Assembly (NCBI GenBank): GCA_018335795.1
Contig: JAGXRP010000009.1
Coordinates: forward strand, 1-59,851
Reading direction: 5' to 3'
From: Desulfobulbaceae bacterium
Lineage (GTDB): Bacteria > Bacteroidota > Ignavibacteria > Kapaibacteriales > UBA2268
DNA: 59,851 nucleotides
Shown: piece after piece, positions 1 through 11,028 of the stretch
Layout of the letters: each line of letters opens with the position of its first letter
Position numbering within the stretch: the first letter of the stretch is position 1
Notes under the pieces: generated by a model
The model's input: only the letters and a program-made list of their open reading frames with translations
Databases searched by the model: none
What the model was told of the DNA's origin: nothing
Translations under genes and position numbers: made by a program

Positions 1-3000
1 GAACTTTTACTTCGCAATAGTATTCGCCATTTAGTTCCGCTCTTGAATTGTTAATAATCAATGTGCTTGAATGTGAGCCGACGTAATCAGCATTGTCAAG
101 TAATGCGACACCGTCTTTATACCATCTGTACGAAATTGGTTCGCCAATTGAAGATTTTGCCGATACGCTAAAGCTTACAAACTCATTTTGACAAGGTGAA
201 GCATTCATAGGTTGACTAGTAATCGAAAATTCAGATTTGGTAAGTCCAAAGTTCCGAACTGTATCATTTCCACACAGACCATAAACAACAACCCAATAAT
301 CATCACCATAATCAGAATCTTGGATGTTAGCAATAATCAAACTGTTAGATTGAGTACCGTTGAATTTTGGTGATTCCAATAGTGGGTCGGGTCCTCTGAA
401 CCACTGAACTTTAGGCTCAAATTCTGGAGGTGCACCGTTGACGTGAGCTCTTACTACCCAATTGACAGAATTTCCAAGCATGGCAGCTTGTGTAGTAGGC
501 TTCCTTGCAAATTGTGTTGGAGTCGCTACGTAAACTGCTGCAGGATTTGAAGTCACGATTTTCTTACCGGCGCAATCTTCTACAGTCAAACGACATTGGT
601 AAATACCGGAATTGTCATATTCAACATTCGGAATAATCAAAACTCGTTTGTCGGCATAAAAGTTTTCATCAGTACTAATTTCAACCCCATTTCTTAACCA
701 TTGAAATCCATAAATTGTTCCTTCGGCAAAAACTTTGAGTGTAACTTCTTCGCCTGCACAAACTACCTGACTCGCCGGATGCTCTTCGATTGCAAAGAAA
801 TCCCATACTTTGACAGCTGTTGAGGGTGTTGGAACAAGTGGTGTTCCGCATGTAGTGCTTCCTAGAATCATACAACGATAATCAGCAGATTCGTCAGGAC
901 TCATATTAGTCATCACAAGTGTTTGAGTGTTGGCAGAAGGATATTCATCAATACTAAGGTCAATAAATCCTGTCCCTGTACTTTTTTGCCATTGATAGCC
1001 GAAAATAGTACCGTCGCCGGTTGCGCTTATAGTAATACTCTCATCTTTGCAAATGTAAGTCAAATCGCCTTCGTAATGCAACTGAGCATTTTCGAGTGGG
1101 TCAGAAATGTTTACAAAACTGATTTCCGAATACAGATAATCAGGTCCGCAATTTCCGGGTCCCATCACTTTCAATCTGTAATGTCCGATAGCTGATTCAG
1201 GATTATCCAAATCAAGTTGTACAACGGGACTTGTTTCACCAGGCATGGGGATAAATGTACTTGTACCTAATTTTCTAAATTCCCATTGATAACCATAAAT
1301 ATTACCAGTTGCAACGGTTCTGATTAGCAATTGTGGGTCTGTAGAACAGACATCTTCATCTTTAGGCTGTAATTCAAAAGCTATTGGTGTTTCAACTACA
1401 ACATGTTGTGATTTAGTCATCAATTCAACGTCCATAAACTTAGCTGTGGCATAATACGTAGCCGAATCAGACATTTGAAGTGACTCAAATTCCAATTTCC
1501 GAGACTTTGCACCATTAATACCATAATTATTTTTGAACCAAACAATATCAATACTTGATAAACCATCTCTAGTTATGTCGTCGCCAAAAGTTAATTCGTA
1601 ATCAAATGACAATGTGAGTGGGTTGTCAACACAATAGACATTATATTCCGGAGTAAGTGTGTTATCCTCTGTCATGTTCAAATAAGCGATAACTTCGTCA
1701 GCGCCTACATATGTTGAACTTTTGCGAAGCTCACCATCGGAATCATATAGAACATCATCCATTCTTTGAATCATAAGGTTGGTATTACCAACACTACTGC
1801 TATTTAAGTGTAAATCAGTATCACTAATATGATATGTTGTAACGGAGAAAGAATTTGCATCTTTTCCGGTCATATTCTTCCAAGCTGTCAAAGATTCAGC
1901 AACATTTGAGAATGGATAGGAAGTACCGTATCCGCCATACTTACCCGCATCACCACCGACTGTATAATTATTATTATCTAATATGCTCAATACGTTTGTA
2001 AGATTACTGGTACTATATAAAAATATGTTAAAGGAACTCGTGCCGGTAACACCCGAAATTGAGTTGTGAAGTATATTTCCTCTTACATCGTTATTCAAAT
2101 ACGAAGATGAAAATATAATATTTGCTGTAAGTGAGGGTTGGGAGCCTGCAGTAGCCTGACTGCCTTTCATTATGATGGTATTGTGCCATATCTTGTGCCC
2201 TGAGCCCGAGCCAACACGAATACCGAAAGGATTTCCTGTGGTAGAAGTTGAACTCATTCGACTTGTGGTGATATCAAATATATAATTATTCATAATTGTA
2301 TGACCTGTACCGCCTAATATGTTTATACCGTAACAACCAACTGTGCTTGATGCAGTTTGCTTTAATCCATGAATTATATTATTTTCGATAAGGGCGTTAG
2401 TTGATGTCGAACCATCAATTTCAATCCCTGTACGTGATGTGCTATAGGCTGTTGTGAAATTAAATATTTTATTCCCACGAATTACAGCATTATCTGCAAG
2501 ATAAACATCAATACCTTTGACGGAAATCTCGCTGCCGGAAGTAGTCGAACCTATAATATTGTTTTCAATCAATAAATTTTGTAACAGACCGGATGTCTTA
2601 CCGAAAGCTGAAATCCCATATGAACATTTGTAGATTTCATTATTACGGATAGTTAAATTATTCACATTTTCACTTGAAGCATTCGTACTCGTACTTATTA
2701 AACCATCAGTAACTATTATTCCATACGAGCCGACTGTGCTCATAATATAGTTGTTGAAGATTACACAATTTTGAATTGTAACGAATTTTCCTCCATCTAA
2801 CATAGCACCACCGCTTCCGATTGCTATCGCAGCATTATATCCTGTAGATTGTTGATTGGTAATTTCGAGGTAACGACCGTCACCGTCAAAACTTCCGTCG
2901 AATGTTACATAACTTGCACCGAGCAGCGTAATGATTGACCCACCGGCAAGAGTGCCTGAAAGTCTTTTGACTTTAGCTTCGCTTGGTTTGAATGTGACGT

Positions 3001-5689
3001 TATAATATTCGGCGCCTTCGTATAATAATTTACCGAGTGCAATAGCACCGGACTCAGAAATATCCGTAGAAATGACCACTTCGACATCGCCTGTCAAAAT
3101 ACCATTATTTAAGTATTCGAATACTCCACCTACATCGGTTAGAGTAGCATAATCTTTACCGGAGCCGCTACCTACTGTAATTTCGCCTTCAATAGCTTCT
3201 GCTATTTTGAAGTTATCTGAATCGTAGAATGGAAAGTTTTCAGCTGTCAAACTTGTAGAAGTTGGATTGACAGAGAAAAAGCCCTTGGAAACACTAATGT
3301 TGCCCGCCGGAGCAACATCTTTTGCAACAATAAAGTATTCGTAAACATCTCCAACTTCCATACCATCATAGATTTTGTTGTAATCCAATGTAAATGAATA
3401 TTCGTCGCCACTTATTGTAGCAGTTGCATATTTCCATCCGTCTTGAGTTGAATTATTCCCCACCCAAGAATTACTATTTTTTGTAGCTCTGTAATATAGC
3501 CTTGGTGCTGAAGAAGTTTTATTGACAGCAGTATAGTCTGTAATTGTTGCAACAAGGACTCTGTTGTCTGTGCTTGTCGTAGAAGCAAATCTTTCAAAAA
3601 CAATATCGGGACCTAGAAGGTCAGCAGCTTTTTCATATGCACCGGGAGTCGGATTGGTTGTCGAACGCTGCGTTCCTATAATATCATATATCACCTCACT
3701 AATTGCTGTACCTTTCCCTATGACTGCAGAACCGGGGACAGGAGCGTTATTAGTGGCTGAGTTAAACTCTGTAAATAGATTCATCGAGTTTGATTCAGTA
3801 GATGTAGCTGATTGCCATCCAGATAAATCTGTAATATCAGAATTTAAGTATCCTATCAAGCCATAAGTTCCACCGGCATAATAGTTATTGTAATCCATTG
3901 TCGAGTTGTTCAAATTACTCGAACTTACAAGATAAACACAGAATGAACGTGACCCGGATAAACCTTCAAGAGTGTTGGAAAACAAGTTATTTCTCAAGTC
4001 AATTGTGTTGACTGATGTTGATGATATCATTAAGCATGATGACAGAGTGCCTTCCGTACCGGTTTCGATTTGTTTACCATTCATTTGCACACTATTAAAC
4101 CAAATTTTATACCCTGTACCGCCTGTAATGTCAATACCAAATGGATTAATTGTAGTACTACTATTACTATATTGTGTAGTTCGAATATTTGCAATAGAGT
4201 TGTTGATAATTTGTGTATTGCTTGATGTTCCGGCAATCATTATCCCCCGAGCACTGGTGGAACTGGTACCATTGGCAGAAATACTGAAAATTTCATTATT
4301 TTGAACTTCACCATCAGCAACAGTAGAAAGGTAAATCCCATAAGAAGTAGAAGATGAAGTTTGGTTGCCAACGGTATTATTTAGCACTTTTGCATTACTG
4401 CAACTACTAAGATAAATACCGTATGAAGTGCTGCTTGAGTTCATTAAATTATCAAAATAATTCCTTTGAACTACTCCTTCAGTACCCGAACTTAAATAAA
4501 CTCCGTACATTGTTCCTGCATTGTATATGTTAGTAGCCCTGTTGTCCTCAATAATCGCATAAGGACAACTTGAATTATAATATATATAAGCTGTTCCGTT
4601 TGCTGTAACATTGTCAATTTGATTGTCATAGACCTCTCCATATTGATTGGATGAGACATAGATTCCATAAAAAGTAGAGGTAGCGGTAATATTCTTAATG
4701 GTATTATCATAAAATTTAGAATAATTGCCTGTGCTGAGATAAACACCATACATAGAACCTGTAGCATTCATATTCTCGACTTTATTACCATAAAATTCTG
4801 TGTAAGGACTTTGTACCATGTAAAATCCGTACATCGTTGACCCTGACTTGAAATTGCTGATTGTATTATCGTAAATTTTTGATTCATTACCATAATAGAA
4901 GTAAAGACCATAAACTGTACTTGTGCGTTCAAGTCTATCAAAAGTATTATCGTAAATTTCAGCACCATCTGTATAATATATATACATTCCATATAAAGCT
5001 ACCGTTTCTGTTGCGTCAGATGAACCTAAGTGATTTCCATAAATCTTTAAGTTTTTGGTTCTGCCGGTTGATATGCCATGGGCTCTAATGCCATAGTAGA
5101 GTTTTTTGAATGTGCAGTATGCAATCGTGTTATTGTCATTGCCGGCACCTGAGCCGGTCAAAGATGTACTGACACTAAGTACAATGCCATATCCTGAAGT
5201 AAGTGAACCGCCAATAATATTGATGTTTCGTATAGTATTATTGGATGCACCACCACCACCGGTTGTATTACTATCTAACCAAATAACAGAGTGAGTGCTG
5301 GTGTTTGTATTTTCTATTGTTAATTTGTTTGCTGTACCTGATTGGTTCTGGCGACCGTCGAAAGTGACGTCATCAGCACCACGTAATTCGATAAGTGCAG
5401 TGGCTTGATTGCCGGAAATTTTATATTCGCCTGTCGGATAAATCACAACCGAAGTGTAATCAGCACTACCTTGACCCGAGGCGTTCAAAATCGCCCTGGA
5501 GGTTTCTGAAATATCACCGGTAATTTTAGCAACAATATTGCCTGTATGGGTACCATCATTAATGGCGCTAAAAGCAGCAGATAATGTTGAGTATTCGGTC
5601 GAGCCGATTTCTACTTTTGCATTAGCTTGCTGGACATAAATTGTAAATACAAAAATGATGACAAAAAATCTTGTACAGATTTTTTTCAT
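1..5689 (-). CDS. Giant secreted beta-helix / Ig-like surface protein (3' end outside window)
   Basis: The reading frame is open from ATG at 5689-5687 to the window edge, so about 1,896 residues are visible and the C-terminus is missing. It starts with a signal peptide (MKKICTRFFVIIFVFT, cleavage after VQQANA). A right-handed parallel beta-helix follows at about residues 25-620, including tandem 27-residue rungs of the type 'YGIYLSS...KVLNNTV'. A short linker domain lies near 690-830, and a second beta-helix at about 830-1330. From about residue 1340 to the edge there are several Ig-like units with the 'C...G..YQWQK...C' pattern. Such proteins are usually T9SS substrates in Bacteroidota; a sorting domain would lie outside the window. 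The likely role is a cell-surface adhesin or carbohydrate-binding protein, but no catalytic residues are evident. Upstream GAGG gives a weak ribosome site. Confidence 0.85.
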   Translation of the reverse strand, partial: MKKICTRFFVIIFVFTIYVQQANAKVEIGSTEYSTLSAAFSAINDGTHTGNIVAKITGDISETSRAILNASGQGSADYTSVVIYPTGEYKISGNQATALIELRGADDVTFDGRQNQSGTANKLTIENTNTSTHSVIWLDSNTTGGGGASNNTIRNINIIGGSLTSGYGIVLSVSTSLTGSGAGNDNNTIAYCTFKKLYYGIRAHGISTGRTKNLKIYGNHLGSSDATETVALYGMYIYYTDGAEIYDNTFDRLERTSTVYGLYFYYGNESKIYDNTISNFKSGSTMYGFYMVQSPYTEFYGNKVENMNATGSMYGVYLSTGNYSKFYDNTIKNITATSTFYGIYVSSNQYGEVYDNQIDNVTANGTAYIYYNSSCPYAIIEDNRATNIYNAGTMYGVYLSSGTEGVVQRNYFDNLMNSSSTSYGIYLSSCSNAKVLNNTVGNQTSSSTSYGIYLSTVADGEVQNNEIFSISANGTSSTSARGIMIAGTSSNTQIINNSIANIRTTQYSNSSTTINPFGIDITGGTGYKIWFNSVQMNGKQIETGTEGTLSSCLMISSTSVNTIDLRNNLFSNTLEGLSGSRSFCVYLVSSSNLNNSTMDYNNYYAGGTYGLIGYLNSDITDLSGWQSATSTESNSMNLFTEFNSATNNAPVPGSAVIGKGTAISEVIYDIIGTQRSTTNPTPGAYEKAADLLGPDIVFERFASTTSTDNRVLVATITDYTAVNKTSSAPRLYYRATKNSNSWVGNNSTQDGWKYATATISGDEYSFTLDYNKIYDGMEVGDVYEYFIVAKDVAPAGNISVSKGFFSVNPTSTSLTAENFPFYDSDNFKIAEAIEGEITVGSGSGKDYATLTDVGGVFEYLNNGILTGDVEVVISTDISESGAIALGKLLYEGAEYYNVTFKPSEAKVKRLSGTLAGGSIITLLGASYVTFDGSFDGDGRYLEITNQQSTGYNAAIAIGSGGAMLDGGKFVTIQNCVIFNNYIMSTVGSYGIIVTDGLISTSTNASSENVNNLTIRNNEIYKCSYGISAFGKTSGLLQNLLIENNIIGSTTSGSEISVKGIDVYLADNAVIRGNKIFNFTTAYSTSRTGIEIDGSTSTNALIENNIIHGLKQTASSTVGCYGINILGGTGHTIMNNYIFDITTSRMSSTSTTGNPFGIRVGSGSGHKIWHNTIIMKGSQATAGSQPSLTANIIFSSSYLNNDVRGNILHNSISGVTGTSSFNIFLYSTSNLTNVLSILDNNNYTVGGDAGKYGGYGTSYPFSNVAESLTAWKNMTGKDANSFSVTTYHISDTDLHLNSSSVGNTNLMIQRMDDVLYDSDGELRKSSTYVGADEVIAYLNMTEDNTLTPEYNVYCVDNPLTLSFDYELTFGDDITRDGLSSIDIVWFKNNYGINGAKSRKLEFESLQMSDSATYYATAKFMDVELMTKSQHVVVETPIAFELQPKDEDVCSTDPQLLIRTVATGNIYGYQWEFRKLGTSTFIPMPGETSPVVQLDLDNPESAIGHYRLKVMGPGNCGPDYLYSEISFVNISDPLENAQLHYEGDLTYICKDESITISATGDGTIFGYQWQKSTGTGFIDLSIDEYPSANTQTLVMTNMSPDESADYRCMILGSTTCGTPLVPTPSTAVKVWDFFAIEEHPASQVVCAGEEVTLKVFAEGTIYGFQWLRNGVEISTDENFYADKRVLIIPNVEYDNSGIYQCRLTVEDCAGKKIVTSNPAAVYVATPTQFARKPTTQAAMLGNSVNWVVRAHVNGAPPEFEPKVQWFRGPDPLLESPKFNGTQSNSLIIANIQDSDYGDDYWVVVYGLCGNDTVRNFGLTKSEFSITSQPMNASPCQNEFVSFSVSAKSSIGEPISYRWYKDGVALLDNADYVGSHSSTLIINNSRAELNGEYYCEVKV
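4309..4960 (-). repeat. 81-bp tandem repeats encoding 27-residue beta-helix rungs
   Basis: Within the large surface protein, residues about 244-461 are eight near-tandem units of 27-28 residues. Each has the pattern 'xhYDNxhxNhxxxxThYGhYhSS'. At DNA level the conserved piece (minus strand AATTTACGATAATAC or similar) recurs at about 4697, 4778, 4859 and 4940, that is, every 81 bases. Units have diverged in sequence but hardly in length, as expected for stacked coils of a beta-helix that spread by internal duplication. Confidence 0.8.
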
Positions 5690-5930
5690 AATAAACCTCA
5701 AATGATAAATTTTACATACTATCTATATTATTAAATGAATACTAAACCCAATAAGTAAAAAATAATGATACTCTACATTTTATAGAGCTCAGTTTCATAA
5801 TATCAAAATAATTATTTTCCAAGATATGCATAAAAATGGAAATAGAAAAGTAAAATCGTATTTTGAGTACGAAAAAGTGTCACAAAATGGTGTTTATCTA
5901 CATTTCTGAAGTAATTATGAAGTTATAATG

Positions 5931-5967
5931 AAAAAAAACTCACCCATGATTAATTTTCATGAGTGAG
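5931..5967 (-). terminator. Rho-independent terminator of ppdK
   Basis: Read on the minus strand, CTCACTCATG and CATGGGTGAG form a 10-bp stem (one G-T pair) around a 9-base loop, followed directly by eight T. It lies 25 bases past the ppdK stop codon. The rest of the 303-base gap between ppdK and the surface-protein start shows no gene. Confidence 0.85.
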
Positions 5968-5992
5968 CTTGATGAACAATTATTAATTGATT

Positions 5993-8803
5993 TTATTTCT
6001 TTTTAGCTTTTTTCTTGCCTTTCTTGTCAGTTTTTGCTTGAAGTTTTTCTCTAATTGTAGCACGAGCAGCAGCAAGACGTGCGATAGGCACTCTATATGG
6101 CGAACATGACACATAGTTAAGTCCTGCAAAGTGGCAGAATTCCACAGAAGCCGGGTCGCCACCATGTTCACCGCAAATACCGAGTTTGATTTTCGGCTTC
6201 ACACTTCTACCTTCGTTAACAGCATGTTTAACCAAGAAACCAACACCTGAACGGTCAATCGAAACAAATGGGTCAACATTATAAACTTCGCGAGCAACGT
6301 AATCGGGTAAAAATTTACCAGCATCATCGCGGCTCAAGCCAAGTGTCGTTTGAGTCAAATCATTTGTACCGAATGAGAAGAATTCGGCAACTTCGGCTAT
6401 TTCGGCAGCAGTGATTGCTCCGCGTGGGATTTCAATCATTGTACCTACGAGATAATCAAATTTCACGCCTGTTTCAGCCATAACTTCAGAAGCCACACGG
6501 CGAACAACTTGTTCTTGATGAGCTAATTCCTTAACATGCCCAACTAATGGAATCATCACTTCGGGCAATACTTTTTTGCCTTCTTTGGCAACATTAACAG
6601 TCGCTTCGAAAATAGCACGAGCTTGCATTTCTGTGATTTCAGGGAAAATAAAGCCGAGACGGCATCCGCGGAAGCCAAGCATAGGATTGAATTCGTGCAA
6701 AGCGTCAACGCGTTCTTTGACAGCTTTTGCCGAAATTCCGAGTTCTTTTGCAACTTCTTTTTGTCCGGCATCATCATGAGGCAGGAATTCGTGAAGTGGC
6801 GGGTCAATAGTTCTGATTGTCACGGGTTTACCGTCCATCACACGGAAGATACCCTCGAAATCTTCACGTTGTAGCGGCAATAATTTAGCTAATGCTTTTT
6901 TGCGATTTTCGACATTCTCAGCAAGAATCATTTCTCGCATAGGTTGGATTTTTCCTTCGCCAAAGAACATATGTTCAGTACGGCACAATCCGATACCTTC
7001 GGCACCAAATGCAATCGCATTTTCACTTTGGTCAGGTTGGTCAGCGTTAGTACGGACGTTCATTTTGCGGAATTGGTCAGCCCAATCCATGATTTGCTTG
7101 TAAATTTGGAATGTTGGAGCGTCTTTTGCATCAAGAGTTTTGTCGATAAGAACTTCGACTACTTCGCTTGGCTTGGTAGGAATATTGCCTAGAATGACTT
7201 CGCCTGTTGAACCGTCAATAGAGATGTAATCACCTTCTTTAACAGTGAATGTTTTGCCTTCGACTGTAAATTTACGTGCTTTGTAGTCCACTAAAAGCGA
7301 CCCGCAACCTGCAACGCAAACTTTACCCATTTGGCGAGCTACAAGAGCAGCATGAGAAGTCATGCCACCGCGTGCAGTCAAAATACCTTCAGCAGCATTC
7401 ATACCTGCGATATCTTCAGGTGATGTTTCGATACGTACTAAAATTATATTTTCGCCTTTTGCTTTCCATTCTACTGCATCTTCGGCATTGAATACAACCT
7501 TGCCTGCTGCAGCGCCCGGACCTGCATTCAAACCAATTGCCAATAAATCACCTTTTGCAAGAGCATCTTTTTTGGCTTGCAAATCAAATACGGGACGCAA
7601 TAATTGGTTTAATTGGTCAGGGTCAATTCTCATCAATGCTTCTTCAGGTTTGATAAGTTTAGATTTTACCATTTCGACTGCAATTCTCATCGCAGCCATA
7701 GCAGTTCGTTTGCCCACACGGCATTGGAGCATATATAGACGACCATCTTGAATTGTAAATTCTATATCGAGCATTTCTCTGTAATGCTTTTCGAGTTTTT
7801 TACGGATTGCTAATAATTTATGGTATGATTTAGGGTCAATTGCTTCAAGTTCAATAATCGGGTTAGGAGTTCTTGTGCCCGCAACGACATCTTCACCTTG
7901 GGCATTCATCAAGAATTCACCATAGAAGATATCTTCGCCGGAAGCCGCATCGCGAGTGAAAGCAACACCAGTACCGGAAGTTTCGCCAAGATTACCAAAT
8001 ACCATTCCTTGGATATTTACGGCTGTGCCCCATTCTTCGGGGATGTTGTTCAATTTACGGTAAACGATAGCTCTATCATTCATCCAAGAACTAAATACAG
8101 CTCCAACCGAACCCCAAAGTTGTTCCATTGGGTCTTCGGGAAATTCTTGACCAGTCATTTTTTTGATTGCAGCTTTAAATTCAGCTACCAACTCTTTCAG
8201 ATCATCTGCAGAAAATTCAATATCAAGTTTGATATTTTTAGCGTGTTTTTTAGCTTCGAGAATTTCTTCAAATGGGTCAATGTCATCTTTGCCTTGTGGT
8301 TTCAAGCCCATTACAACGTCACCATACATTGCGACGAATCTGCGGTATGAATCATAAGCAAAGCGTGCATTGCCTGATTTTTCAATCAACCCAATGATAG
8401 TAGTGTCATTAAGACCTAGATTGAGCACAGTATCCATCATACCCGGCATAGAAGCGCGAGCACCTGAGCGAACTGAAAGCAACAAAGGATTTTTGGGGTC
8501 ACCAAATTTTGCACCCATTTCTTTTTCCATCTTAGCAATTGCTTTATCAACTTGTTTAGTTAATTCTTTTGGATAGGAATGTTTATTTTTATAGAAGTAA
8601 GTACAAACTTCGGTAGTAATCGTGAATCCCGGAGGGACAGGTAAACCGATATTTACCATTTCGGCAAGGTTAGCACCTTTGCCTCCGAGCAAGCCCTTCA
8701 TTTCAGCTGTACCGTCTGCTTGGTCACCCCCGAAATAATAAACATATTTGTTTGATTTGCTCTTTTTGGAAACTTTTGAATCGCTTTTCTTTGATTTTGA
8801 CAT
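5993..8803 (-). CDS. ppdK: Pyruvate, phosphate dikinase
   Basis: This enzyme interconverts pyruvate + ATP + Pi and PEP + AMP + PPi in the cytoplasm, linking glycolysis and gluconeogenesis. All three domains are present in 936 residues: the N-terminal ATP-grasp region ('[10 protein letters not shown]' at 40-49), the phosphohistidine swivel (GGMTSHA at 479-485, His484) and the PEP/pyruvate barrel with the catalytic Cys877 in '[10 protein letters not shown]'. Length fits the family apart from extra tails: the first 20 residues are Lys/Ser-rich and the last 13 mostly Lys. It is a single-gene unit with its own terminator. A cATG with upstream GGAG (minus strand) supports the start. TANNTTTG-like boxes occur 50-70 bases upstream (8848-8855, 8868-8875), but no matching -33 TTTG is placed well, so no promoter is called. 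Confidence 0.97.
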   Translation of the reverse strand: MSKSKKSDSKVSKKSKSNKYVYYFGGDQADGTAEMKGLLGGKGANLAEMVNIGLPVPPGFTITTEVCTYFYKNKHSYPKELTKQVDKAIAKMEKEMGAKFGDPKNPLLLSVRSGARASMPGMMDTVLNLGLNDTTIIGLIEKSGNARFAYDSYRRFVAMYGDVVMGLKPQGKDDIDPFEEILEAKKHAKNIKLDIEFSADDLKELVAEFKAAIKKMTGQEFPEDPMEQLWGSVGAVFSSWMNDRAIVYRKLNNIPEEWGTAVNIQGMVFGNLGETSGTGVAFTRDAASGEDIFYGEFLMNAQGEDVVAGTRTPNPIIELEAIDPKSYHKLLAIRKKLEKHYREMLDIEFTIQDGRLYMLQCRVGKRTAMAAMRIAVEMVKSKLIKPEEALMRIDPDQLNQLLRPVFDLQAKKDALAKGDLLAIGLNAGPGAAAGKVVFNAEDAVEWKAKGENIILVRIETSPEDIAGMNAAEGILTARGGMTSHAALVARQMGKVCVAGCGSLLVDYKARKFTVEGKTFTVKEGDYISIDGSTGEVILGNIPTKPSEVVEVLIDKTLDAKDAPTFQIYKQIMDWADQFRKMNVRTNADQPDQSENAIAFGAEGIGLCRTEHMFFGEGKIQPMREMILAENVENRKKALAKLLPLQREDFEGIFRVMDGKPVTIRTIDPPLHEFLPHDDAGQKEVAKELGISAKAVKERVDALHEFNPMLGFRGCRLGFIFPEITEMQARAIFEATVNVAKEGKKVLPEVMIPLVGHVKELAHQEQVVRRVASEVMAETGVKFDYLVGTMIEIPRGAITAAEIAEVAEFFSFGTNDLTQTTLGLSRDDAGKFLPDYVAREVYNVDPFVSIDRSGVGFLVKHAVNEGRSVKPKIKLGICGEHGGDPASVEFCHFAGLNYVSCSPYRVPIARLAAARATIREKLQAKTDKKGKKKAKKK

Positions 8804-9013
8804 GGATTTCTCCGATATTATTCGTAAAATTGTGAAAATATTATCTACAAATTTACAAAAAAGGAAGCAAATCTATGTTAATTAATTGTTAATTGTATGA
8901 ATAAAAAATAATTGTACGAATGTTTGGCATTGAGCAATAACTTTTGTAATTTCACATAATTGAATTACGCAAGCGTGCTAAAAGAAATTAAAATATCATA
9001 CATGGGAGTTTCT

Positions 9014-10021
9014 ATGGTTAAGAAAATTTATCCGAAACACAAAGGGAGCGGACTTGAGTTCATTCTCGATACTGCACTTGCATTTCAAAAAAGTAAAGTA
9101 TTGCTAACTGCGTGTGAACTTGATGTGTTCAGTATAATCGGTGACGAAGCATTATCTGCCGAAGAAATTGCACGAATTCTAAATACTGATTTTCGGGCAA
9201 CAGAGCGGTTATTAAGTGCTCTTTGCGGGATGGAATTACTCGAATTCAATGATTTGCATTACAAAAATACCGATGATTCGATGAAGCACTTGGTGCACGG
9301 TAGCCCTGAATATCTGGGAAATTTGGAGCATGTAGCCGGATTGTGGGATTCGTGGAGTGACCTCATTCAGGTGATTAGGTCGGGGCAGCCTGCAAATTAT
9401 AAAAATCTTCAAGAAAAGGACGAAAAATGGGTGGAAAGCTTTGCTAATTCTACCGATTGGAGGGCAACGATGGAAGCCCCCGAAATTTTGTCGCATTTGA
9501 ATCTTAAAAATGTAAAAAAAGTATTAGATATTGGTGGTGGCAAAGGAGCTTATGCCAAAAGTTTTATAGAGCTAAATCCGAATATCAAAGTACATGTTAT
9601 TGACTACCCCGAAGTAATAAGATTTACAATGCGAATGATAATTGACGAAGATTTGCAAGATAAGATATTCCCGATTTCGGGAGATTTCAACGAAGACGAC
9701 TTAGGAAGCGGTTATGATTTGATTTTTATTTCAAATGTACTCAATTTGTATTCGATTTGGGATAATGTCAAATTGTTACAAAGATGTTTCGACGCTCTTA
9801 ATCATGGCGGACAAATTGTCGTTCATGAGATGATTATTGATGATGACAGAACGCATCCGCTTAAATTTGCATTAACGTCTATTAACTTGCTTGTCAACAC
9901 ACTTCGTGGCGGTGTTTACACCGAAACTGATTTGTGGATAATACTCAAAGAAGCATGGTTCAGAGATGTAGTCAAAATTGACACAAAGTACGAATCGAGC
10001 CTTATGGTTGGGTATAAATAA
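9014..10021 (+). CDS. SAM-dependent O-methyltransferase, family 2 (dimerisation + AdoMet domain)
   Basis: A 335-residue protein of the family typified by hydroxyneurosporene and plant-type O-methyltransferases. The N-terminal winged-helix dimerisation domain covers about 1-130 ('ALSAEEIARIL'). The Rossmann fold starts with the AdoMet motif 'VLDIGGGKGAYA' near residue 169, followed by 'VIDYPEVI' and a late 'VVHEMIID' motif. The frame is open further upstream (TTG at 8960, ATG at 9002), but ATG 9014 has GGGAG five bases before it, so it is preferred. The substrate cannot be read from sequence. It stands alone, convergent with the DUF58 gene two bases away, so context gives no pathway. Confidence 0.85.
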   Translation: MVKKIYPKHKGSGLEFILDTALAFQKSKVLLTACELDVFSIIGDEALSAEEIARILNTDFRATERLLSALCGMELLEFNDLHYKNTDDSMKHLVHGSPEYLGNLEHVAGLWDSWSDLIQVIRSGQPANYKNLQEKDEKWVESFANSTDWRATMEAPEILSHLNLKNVKKVLDIGGGKGAYAKSFIELNPNIKVHVIDYPEVIRFTMRMIIDEDLQDKIFPISGDFNEDDLGSGYDLIFISNVLNLYSIWDNVKLLQRCFDALNHGGQIVVHEMIIDDDRTHPLKFALTSINLLVNTLRGGVYTETDLWIILKEAWFRDVVKIDTKYESSLMVGYK

Positions 10022-10023
10022 AA

Positions 10024-10929
10024 TTATACTTTGCGACGCTTTGTGATATAATCTCTTAATGCTTTATCAAAGGGAGTTGATGTTTCAATCATTGTATAAT
10101 CAATATTATGATTGAAACATTCTTTTTTTATGTCCTTGATGAAACTTTTGACAGCGTCAGAATATGCTCCACCAATTTGGTGTGGCTGAGTTACAAGCTC
10201 TTCGCCGGTTTCCATATCACGAAAAGTAGCACCTGTACCAAGTTTGAAGTCAATTTCGCGTGGGTCGAGCAAATGAAAAGCAAGAACTTCGTGATTACGA
10301 TGGCGGAAATGTTTCAAAGCATTCAAAACCGATTCCTTTTCGTCGAAGAAATCGCTCATTATAATAACCAATCCGCGACGTTTGATTCTTTCAGCTAAAG
10401 AATCTAAGGCATTTGCTGTACCGGTATTATTAGAGGGCTTATATGAAGCTAAAGTTTTCAAGATTTCAGTCACAAAAGACTGTTTCGAATTCGGCGGTAG
10501 ATATTTTCGGATTTCGGTATCATAAAGAGCAAGTCCTACTGCATCTCGTTGCCTGAGCATCAACATACTGAGTGCGGCGGTCAAGAAAATAGCATAGTCG
10601 AATTTGGAAATCATACCTTTGGAGGCATAAGACATAGAAGCACTCGAATCTACTGCAAGCACAGCACGTAAATTGGTTTCTTCTTCATATTGCTTTACAT
10701 AATATTTATTCGTCCGAGCATATACTTTCCAATCAATATTTTTAGTTTCATCACCGTGACGGTATTGCCTATGTTCGGCAAATTCAACGCTAAAGCCATG
10801 ATAGGGCGAACGATGCAATCCTGTAATGAACCCTTCGACAACGAGCCGAGCCACTAATTCGAGATTTTGAATCCCGGCTACATTAGCAGGTATGAGAAAT
10901 TTTCTGTAGTCTTGATTTTTCTGTTCCAT
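10024..10929 (-). CDS. DUF58 / von Willebrand A-like protein
   Basis: The 301-residue protein carries the DUF58 signature ('YRHGDETKNIDWKVYARTNK' at about 56-75) and a vWA-type metal site 'VDSSAS' (93-98). DUF58 proteins usually sit with a MoxR AAA+ ATPase and are thought to act as chaperone partners or scaffolds; no moxR is visible here. Function beyond the domain is unknown. ATG at 10929 follows an A-rich leader without a clear ribosome site. It ends two bases from the methyltransferase stop on the other strand, with no hairpin between them. Confidence 0.85.
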   Translation of the reverse strand: MEQKNQDYRKFLIPANVAGIQNLELVARLVVEGFITGLHRSPYHGFSVEFAEHRQYRHGDETKNIDWKVYARTNKYYVKQYEEETNLRAVLAVDSSASMSYASKGMISKFDYAIFLTAALSMLMLRQRDAVGLALYDTEIRKYLPPNSKQSFVTEILKTLASYKPSNNTGTANALDSLAERIKRRGLVIIMSDFFDEKESVLNALKHFRHRNHEVLAFHLLDPREIDFKLGTGATFRDMETGEELVTQPHQIGGAYSDAVKSFIKDIKKECFNHNIDYTMIETSTPFDKALRDYITKRRKV

Positions 10930-10964
10930 ATTAAAAGCATTGACGAAACTGATTGATATGTATT

Positions 10965-11000
10965 AAAAAGGAAACCCGTCCGGGGGGATGGACGGGTTTC
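10965..11000 (-). terminator. Rho-independent terminator of the S24 peptidase gene
   Basis: On the minus strand GAAACCCGTCC and GGACGGGTTTC pair perfectly (11 bp, 8-base loop) and are followed by CTTTTT. It separates the S24 gene from the DUF58 gene downstream. Confidence 0.9.
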
Positions 11001-11028
11001 TCAAACGGGGCGTTTCCTCGTCATATTT

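Noticed and set aside
4309-4960. Regular repeats considered as a CRISPR array
   Set aside because: The period is 81 bases, units diverge throughout, and the frame is open and codes for beta-helix coils; no constant repeat/variable spacer pattern.
7362-8350. Long open frames (129 and 150 codons) antisense to ppdK
   Set aside because: They lie wholly inside a strongly identified gene, resemble no family, and arise from its codon bias.
8848-8875. Bacteroidota-type promoter (TANNTTTG) for ppdK
   Set aside because: Two -7-like boxes exist, but no TTTG at the expected distance upstream; such short motifs are common in this DNA.
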